From the NCBI GenBank assembly GCA_900321525.1, contig ONWL01000033.1, positions 1 to 10,711 of the forward strand: a stretch of 10,711 nucleotides of DNA. Direction: 5' to 3'. The position numbers and the translations under genes were made by a program. The stretch is from an uncultured Eubacteriales bacterium. Its GTDB lineage: Bacteria > Bacillota > Clostridia > Lachnospirales > Lachnospiraceae. The notes under the pieces were generated by a model that was not told where the DNA came from, made no database searches, and saw only the letters and a program-made list of their open reading frames with translations. Position 1 is the stretch's first letter. Every line of letters begins with the position of its first letter. Positions 6,849 to 10,711 of the stretch are shown in pieces.

Positions 6849-7781
6849 ATGAGCAAGATAGTAGACACATTAACAGATTTGATTGGTGGAACTCCTCTGA
6901 TGGAGCTGAAGCATTATGAGGAAGACAATGGCTTGGAAGCAATCATTCTGGGCAAGCTGGAGTATTTCAATCCGGCAGGCAGTGTAAAGGATAGAATTGC
7001 AAAAGCCATGATTGAGGATGCAGAGAAGAAGGGCCTGTTAAAGCCAGGTGCTGTGATTATTGAGCCAACCAGTGGCAATACTGGAATTGGTCTGGCCGCT
7101 GTAGCAGCAGCCAGAGGCTATCAGGTGATTTTGACAATGCCGGAAACCATGAGCATTGAGCGCAGAAATCTGTTAAAGGCATATGGTGCAAAGCTGGTGC
7201 TGACAGAAGGCGCAAAGGGCATGAAGGGTGCCATTGCCAAGGCACAGGAGTTGGCAGATGCCACTCCAAACAGCTTTATTCCGAGCCAGTTTACCAATGT
7301 GGCAAATCCAGCGATCCATCGTGAAACCACTGGCCCGGAAATCTGGTCTGATACCGATGGAAAGGTAGATATTTTTGTAGCAGGTGTGGGAACCGGCGGT
7401 ACGGTAACAGGTGTAGGAGAGTATCTGAAATCTCAGAACCCCAATGTAAAGATTGTGGCAGTAGAACCGGCAAGTTCTGCTGTACTGTCCAAGGGAACTC
7501 CTGGTCCTCACAAGATTCAGGGCATTGGTGCAGGTTTTGTGCCGGATACGCTGAATACAGAGATTTATGATGAGATCATTGCAGTAGAAAATGAAGATGC
7601 ATTTGCAACAGGCAGAAAACTGGCACAGATAGAGGGCCTTCTGGTAGGGATTTCTTCCGGTGCAGCTGTATATGCCGCAACAGAGCTGGCAAAGCGTCCG
7701 GAAAATAAAGGGAAGGTTATTGTGGCACTTCTGCCAGATACCGGTGAACGTTATCTGTCTACACCAATGTTTGCAGACTAA
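6849..7781 (+). CDS. cysK: Cysteine synthase (O-acetylserine sulfhydrylase)
   Basis: CysK is a PLP enzyme of fold type II that makes cysteine from O-acetylserine and sulfide, the last step after sulfate reduction. Lys47 in NPAGSVKDRI (41-50) is the PLP Schiff-base lysine. PTSGNTG (73-79) binds the substrate carboxylate, GTGGT (181-185) the PLP phosphate, HKIQGIGAGFVP (221-232) is the typical CysK loop, and GISSGAA (268-274) contacts the pyridine nitrogen. The 310 residues are the standard length. The ATG at 6849 has AGGAGGT at 6837-6843; an earlier in-frame start at 6825 does not. It has its own promoter, a candidate repressor dyad and a strong terminator, so it is a single-gene unit next to the operon supplying reduced sulfur. 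In Firmicutes CysK can also act as co-regulator of CymR. Confidence 0.96.
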   Translation: MSKIVDTLTDLIGGTPLMELKHYEEDNGLEAIILGKLEYFNPAGSVKDRIAKAMIEDAEKKGLLKPGAVIIEPTSGNTGIGLAAVAAARGYQVILTMPETMSIERRNLLKAYGAKLVLTEGAKGMKGAIAKAQELADATPNSFIPSQFTNVANPAIHRETTGPEIWSDTDGKVDIFVAGVGTGGTVTGVGEYLKSQNPNVKIVAVEPASSAVLSKGTPGPHKIQGIGAGFVPDTLNTEIYDEIIAVENEDAFATGRKLAQIEGLLVGISSGAAVYAATELAKRPENKGKVIVALLPDTGERYLSTPMFAD

Positions 7782-7810
7782 TGGAAATATAGGAGTAAAG
7801 TAAAGGGATT

Positions 7811-7848
7811 GCTCTGGAATTCATAAGGAATTCCAGGGCATCTTTTTT
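7811..7848 (+). terminator. Rho-independent terminator of cysK
   Basis: GCTCTGGAATTC (7811-7822) and GAATTCCAGGGC (7828-7839) form a 12-bp stem with one G-U pair and a 5-base loop, followed by ATC and six T residues (7843-7848). It lies 30 bases after the cysK stop. Confidence 0.92.
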
Positions 7849-7915
7849 GTATAAACGATTTTCTATTCGAACAGTATCTGATATAATCGAGAAGAAAATT
7901 CAAACTAGTTTTCTA

Positions 7916-7944
7916 TTGACAAAGGAAAAATTGGGTGTTATTAT
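7916..7944 (+). promoter_or_regulatory. Promoter of the amidotransferase / glutamate-cysteine ligase pair
   Basis: A perfect TTGACA (7916-7921) is followed after 17 bases by TATTAT (7939-7944) with an extended TGT (7936-7938). Transcription would begin near 7951, giving a leader of about 96 bases. A further TGATATAAT at 7879-7887 could be a second extended -10 but has no good -35. Confidence 0.65.
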
Positions 7945-7970
7945 ATTACCTATAAAACCGATAAGTATTA
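7944..7970. promoter_or_regulatory. 27-bp dyad operator candidate shared with cysK (Rrf2/CymR-like)
   Basis: Half-sites TATTACCTAT and ATAAGTATTA flank AAAACCG; 8 of 10 positions are symmetric. The left half and centre repeat the cysK dyad almost exactly (ACCTATAAAAC is common to both). The site starts at the last base of the -10 box and covers the expected transcription start. This puts the gene pair downstream under the same predicted cysteine-type control as cysK. Confidence 0.55.
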
Positions 7971-8046
7971 TATACAAATAAACTGTAAAGGAAGGTCGAT
8001 GGAAAGCGAAAGAAAATAATTGAAATAATAGGAAGGGAGACAGTTT

Positions 8047-8826
8047 ATGTGCGAATTATTTGGATTTACAGGAGCGAAGCAGAAGGATGTGCGTCAGGAA
8101 TTGACGGAGTTTTTTCGGCACAGCATCATCCATTCCAGTGGGTGGGGAATGGCCGATTTTTCACCAGCAGATGGACAGCGTAGAATTCGCTTTTACACAG
8201 AACCAGTCTCCGCAAGAAAAAGTACATTTGTCAGTTCTCTTTTGCAGCAGCCAGTATCCTGTCAGAATGTGATGGCACATATTCGAAGAGCCACTGTAGG
8301 AGGGATCAGTTCGAAGAATTGTCATCCGTTTGTGCGGGTAGATGTATCTGGCAGACAGTGGCATTTGATTCACAACGGTACTATTTTCAGTGGTTTGTTG
8401 TTAATGCCTTACCGGAAAAAGCAGGAGGGAGACACGGACAGTGAACGAATTTTACTGTATCTGATTGACCAGATGGATGCGGCCATTGCCAAAAAGGGGG
8501 CTGCATTAAACTCTTTTGAGCGGTTTCGGGTAGTAGAGCAGATGATTTCTGCATTATCCTATCGCAATAAATTGAACTTGATTATTTATGATGGTTCTCA
8601 GATGTATGTCCATGTGAATATGAAGGATACATTGTACAGCAGAGAGACAGAAGAAGGTACTTGTATTGCGACAGTACCGCTGACAGAGGAGAAGTGGGAA
8701 CCACTGCCTCTGACGACTTTGCAGGTATTCCAGAATGGACAATTAAAATATCGGGGAAAGAATCATCACAATGAATATATTGATACCATTCACCTTACCG
8801 ATATGAGTTATGAATATAATATATAA
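8047..8826 (+). CDS. Class II glutamine amidotransferase-fold protein (YafJ/EgtC/Dug3-like)
   Basis: This 259-residue N-terminal-nucleophile hydrolase keeps the class II glutaminase set: Cys2 right after the start Met, SGWGMA (31-36), AHIRRATVG (77-85), NCHPF (91-95), HNG (109-111) and DTDSE (129-133). The layout follows E. coli YafJ along its length. There is no attached synthetase or phosphosugar isomerase domain, so it is a stand-alone amidohydrolase. Relatives include EgtC, which removes the gamma-glutamyl group in ergothioneine synthesis, and yeast Dug3, which acts on glutathione. The ATG has AAGGGAG at 8033-8039 and places the catalytic Cys at position 2, as the family requires. The next gene is a glutamate-cysteine ligase relative, which favours a gamma-glutamyl substrate over glutamine. 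That substrate is inferred, not shown. Confidence 0.88.
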   Translation: MCELFGFTGAKQKDVRQELTEFFRHSIIHSSGWGMADFSPADGQRRIRFYTEPVSARKSTFVSSLLQQPVSCQNVMAHIRRATVGGISSKNCHPFVRVDVSGRQWHLIHNGTIFSGLLLMPYRKKQEGDTDSERILLYLIDQMDAAIAKKGAALNSFERFRVVEQMISALSYRNKLNLIIYDGSQMYVHVNMKDTLYSRETEEGTCIATVPLTEEKWEPLPLTTLQVFQNGQLKYRGKNHHNEYIDTIHLTDMSYEYNI

Positions 8827-8864
8827 TCGTTACCAAAAGATTGCCCCAAACAGTGAATTTCAGT

Positions 8865-8925
8865 AACTATTCAGTTACCGCTATTTGCCAGGGTTTTGCA
8901 AGAAAAACCCCTGCATTTTACAATT
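8865..8925. repeat. Diverged copy C of the small hairpin repeat; possible weak terminator
   Basis: AACTATTCAG (8865-8874) matches the left end of copies A and B, and GGTTTTGC follows at nearly the same distance as in copy A (27 versus 28 bases). Here the left end is itself a palindrome, GTAACT-ATTC-AGTTAC (8863-8878). A second hairpin pairs CAGGGTTTT (8889-8897) with AAAACCCCTG (8904-8913) with one bulge, followed by a T-poor CATTTTACA. It could weakly terminate or process the transcript between the two genes, but most transcription probably reads through because the next gene has no clear promoter. Confidence 0.45.
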
Positions 8926-8959
8926 GTCTGGAGAAGTCTGAAAAATGAGGAGGTACAGA

Positions 8960-10066
8960 ATGAAAGAACTGGAACAGGCAATTTACCAAAAGTATATCGT
9001 TCCAACTAAGCGAAAGCGCACGAAAGCAGTGGGGATTGAGATAGAACTGCCCATTGTAAATCTGGAAAAAAAGCCGGTGGACTTTGCATTGGTACATGAA
9101 ATGACAGGTGCATTTATTGACCGATTTGGATTTACAAAGACCCACAGGGATGACAATGGCGATATTTATTCTGCGGAATCTCCAGAGACAGGAGATGGGT
9201 TGTCCTATGATTGCAGTTACAATACCTTAGAGTTTTCTTTTGGAGTGGAGGAAAATCTGCACATTATCTGGGCGCGTTTTACGGCATACTATTCATTTGT
9301 ACAGGATTATTTTCGTCCCCATCATCATACCCTGACCGGTATGGGGGTTAACCCTTACAGAGAGTATAATAAGAAAGAGCCAGTGGCATCGGAACGGTAT
9401 CGTATGTTATTTCACCATTTGTCTGCCTATCCGGCCTATGAGAATGCCATCCTGTTTCATACCCATCCGGATTTTGGTATGTTTTCCTGTGCATCTCAGG
9501 TGCAGATGGATGTAGAGGAAGAAATGCTGCCGGAGGTCATCAATACTTTTTCCAAGTTAGAGCCATTGAAGGCACTGTTGTTTGCCAATTCTCCCTGGGA
9601 CGAAGTCAATCATGAGTTATTGTGCAGTAGAGACTGGTTCTGGAAAAACAGCATGCATGGAATCAACCCTCACAATGTGGACATGTATGAGGTGGAAATT
9701 CACAATGCAGAGGAGATGTGTGCGTATATTGCATCCATGAGCATGTATTGCGTGGAGCGGGATGGAAAGTATATCAATTTCCCTCCAATCAGACTGGAAG
9801 AATATTTTACAAGCAGTCATATTGAGGGAGAGTATTTTGACGGCAAGGAGTACAGGAAAGCCGTGTTTGTACCACAGATGGAGGATCTGGCATATCTGCG
9901 TTCTTTCAAATTTGAGGATTTGACATTCCGGGGAACAGTGGAATTTCGCAGTGTCTGTTGCCAGCCGGTCAGTGAGGCACTGACCGTAGCCGAAAAAACT
10001 GCCGGAGTTTGTAGACCCGGCACAGGTTGCAGAGTTGTTACAGCAGGTACTGCATCTGGCAAGTGA
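8960..10066 (+). CDS. Glutamate-cysteine ligase family protein, frame broken near the C-terminus
   Basis: It belongs to the ATP-dependent glutamate-cysteine ligase/carboxylate-amine ligase group (GCS2, EgtA, plant-type GshA), which joins the gamma-carboxyl of glutamate to an amine, usually of cysteine. Visible elements are GIEIELP (25-31), SYDCSYNTLEFS (82-93) with acidic Glu91, MGVNPYREY (128-136), ASQVQMDV (178-185), LLFANSPW (206-213) and GTVEFRSVCCQP (325-336). The ATG at 8960 has a perfect AGGAGGT at 8948-8954; an earlier in-frame ATG at 8945 overlaps that site. The frame gives 368 residues, but the last 22 (after about Lys346) read as unrelated sequence. The family-like continuation lies in another frame from 9999. 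One base fewer in the A6 run 9993-9998 would restore a 419-residue protein. As written, the product lacks its last helical region. Substrate and activity are unproven. Confidence 0.8.
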   Translation: MKELEQAIYQKYIVPTKRKRTKAVGIEIELPIVNLEKKPVDFALVHEMTGAFIDRFGFTKTHRDDNGDIYSAESPETGDGLSYDCSYNTLEFSFGVEENLHIIWARFTAYYSFVQDYFRPHHHTLTGMGVNPYREYNKKEPVASERYRMLFHHLSAYPAYENAILFHTHPDFGMFSCASQVQMDVEEEMLPEVINTFSKLEPLKALLFANSPWDEVNHELLCSRDWFWKNSMHGINPHNVDMYEVEIHNAEEMCAYIASMSMYCVERDGKYINFPPIRLEEYFTSSHIEGEYFDGKEYRKAVFVPQMEDLAYLRSFKFEDLTFRGTVEFRSVCCQPVSEALTVAEKTAGVCRPGTGCRVVTAGTASGK

Positions 10067-10220
10067 CGGTCTGGCAAAGCGCGGCCATGGAGAAGAGAAA
10101 TTCCTGACCCCCTTGTATCGTCGTGCAGAAAGTTTAAACAGTCCTGCTAGAGAGATGGAGGAGGGAATTCAATCCGGTAGATCATTGGAAGGGTATATTC
10201 TGAAATATTCTAATTTATAA
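9999..10220 (+). pseudogene. Displaced C-terminal part of the glutamate-cysteine ligase-like gene
   Basis: This segment reads LPEFVDPAQVAELLQQVL then an acidic-basic helical stretch ending in GYILKYSNL before TAA at 10218-10220. It joins smoothly to ...SEALTVAEK of the preceding frame if one A is removed from 9993-9998. It has no ribosome binding site of its own, so it is not a separate gene. A real mutation, a sequencing or assembly error at the homopolymer, or slippage restoring the frame could each explain it. The direction needed is +1 from the upstream frame, which does not match a classic -1 slippery site. Confidence 0.75.
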
Positions 10221-10243
10221 AATAAATACAAGTTATCTACGAT

Positions 10244-10323
10244 AAAAGATGGTATGTTGGTTGCATGCCTGGTTCTGATTTTTGTTTGTGCCAGGTTACT
10301 GTAATCAATGTGCCATCTTTTTT
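10244..10323 (+). terminator. Very long terminator-type hairpin after the ligase gene
   Basis: A 22-base arm (10244-10265, starting AAAAGATGG) pairs without a mismatch with 10300-10321 (ending CCATCTTTT) if five G-U pairs are allowed. An inner CCTGG/CCAGG stem (10268-10272 with 10291-10295) continues it. The lower stem ends in a run of six T (10318-10323). The G-U pairs form only in + strand RNA. It closes the transcript 24 bases after the ligase-like gene. Confidence 0.8.
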
Positions 10324-10357
10324 CATGAATGTGATTGTATGAAAGGGAAATTTATGT

Positions 10358-10388
10358 TATATAATAAGTGTGAGAAAAAATCTCATAC
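10358..10388 (+). promoter_or_regulatory. Promoter and start-site hairpin before the ATPase gene
   Basis: TATATAAT (10358-10365) offers a good -10 box; the best -35 is TTGTAT (10335-10340), so the match is only moderate. Directly downstream, GTGTGAGA (10368-10375) pairs with TCTCATAC (10381-10388) around a five-A loop. It spans the expected transcription start and could be an operator dyad or a 5' RNA hairpin. Confidence 0.4.
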
Positions 10389-10422
10389 TCGTAACAGATT
10401 GATTGTATGATGGAGGTGCCAA

Positions 10423-10711
10423 ATGATTTATGAATTTTCTTTTCGTAATTTTCGTTCTTATAGAAGTGAGACCTCGATTGATTTTACATCCAAGCCAATT
10501 TCAGAATATGAGGATTCTCTGATTCAGGCAAAGGATGTCAGCTTGTTGCCAGTTTGTGTAATTTATGGACCAAATGGCGGTGGAAAGAGTGGGGTTCTGA
10601 TGGCATTACAGGCATTGAGAGATATTGTCATAGAACCGATGATACAGTTGGTTTTTATGAAAGGAAAGAGTGAAAAGCTTGCATCGGCTACAATAGAAGA
10701 ATTACAACAGA
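10423..10711 (+). CDS. AAA-family (OLD/AAA_15-like) ATPase, N-terminal part, cut by window end
   Basis: The frame starts at ATG 10423 with GGAGGT at 10412-10417 and stays open for 96 codons to the edge of the window. The N-terminus MIYEFSFRNFRSYRSETSIDF is the opening strand pattern of ABC-type/SMC-like ATPases of the OLD and AAA_15/AAA_21 groups. The Walker A motif GPNGGGKS lies at residues 49-56. The rest, with the ABC signature, Walker B and any nuclease (TOPRIM) domain, lies outside. Such proteins are often stand-alone or paired with a RloB-like partner in phage-defence loci, but this cannot be decided here. It has its own promoter region and is separated from the sulfur genes by a strong terminator. 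Confidence 0.8.
   Translation, partial: MIYEFSFRNFRSYRSETSIDFTSKPISEYEDSLIQAKDVSLLPVCVIYGPNGGGKSGVLMALQALRDIVIEPMIQLVFMKGKSEKLASATIEELQQ

Noticed and set aside
7999..8019. Six-codon leader ORF (MESERK) with an AGGAAGG-like site upstream
   Set aside because: It encodes no cysteine or other regulatory residue run and no attenuator hairpin follows, so it is probably a chance ORF.
9993..9999. AAAAAAC as a programmed -1 frameshift site in the ligase gene
   Set aside because: The heptamer is out of phase with the reading frame, and a +1 shift, not -1, is needed to reach the homologous continuation.

Overview
The window looks like a chromosomal segment of a gut-type Clostridia bacterium, most likely a Lachnospiraceae member. 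The evidence is the AT-leaning genome with strong AGGAGG-type ribosome binding sites, assimilatory AprBA/CysDN genes, extended -10 promoters and short dispersed hairpin repeats. No rRNA or tRNA is present, so the family assignment is an inference. All genes seen lie on the + strand.

Layout. Bases 1-395 hold the last codons of an unidentified gene, overlapping by ATGA with a PII signalling protein that lacks the usual uridylylation tyrosine. A terminator (472-519) closes that unit. A perfect 14-bp LacI-type palindrome (529-542) and a promoter (564-593) follow, then a tight sulfate-activation and reduction operon (709-6456): aprA-like flavoprotein, aprB-like ferredoxin subunit, cysD, cysN, and a LacI-family regulator as last gene. 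CysN carries an extra C-terminal domain that looks like an APS kinase stripped of its nucleotide-binding and catalytic motifs. This makes sense because the pathway reduces APS directly and does not need PAPS.

Bases 6457-6848 contain two copies of a small inverted-repeat element and the promoter of cysK (6849-7781), which ends in a strong terminator. A second promoter drives a class II glutamine amidotransferase-fold gene (8047-8826), followed by a glutamate-cysteine ligase family gene (from 8960). The ligase reading frame is broken by one base at an A6 run near its C-terminus. The promoters of cysK and of this gene pair share a 27-bp dyad just downstream of or overlapping the -10 box, which suggests one common Rrf2/CymR-like cysteine repressor. 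A very long terminator-like hairpin (10244-10323) ends this region, and a truncated AAA/OLD-like ATPase gene starts at 10423 and runs off the window.

How the genes fit together. CysDN makes APS from sulfate and ATP, and AprBA reduces APS to sulfite. A sulfite reductase and sulfate transporter would have to lie elsewhere. CysK fixes the resulting sulfide into cysteine. The ligase and the amidotransferase-fold protein could make and break a gamma-glutamyl bond on cysteine or a related amine. The local LacI-type operator and the shared dyad suggest that reduction and downstream cysteine use are controlled by two different repressors.
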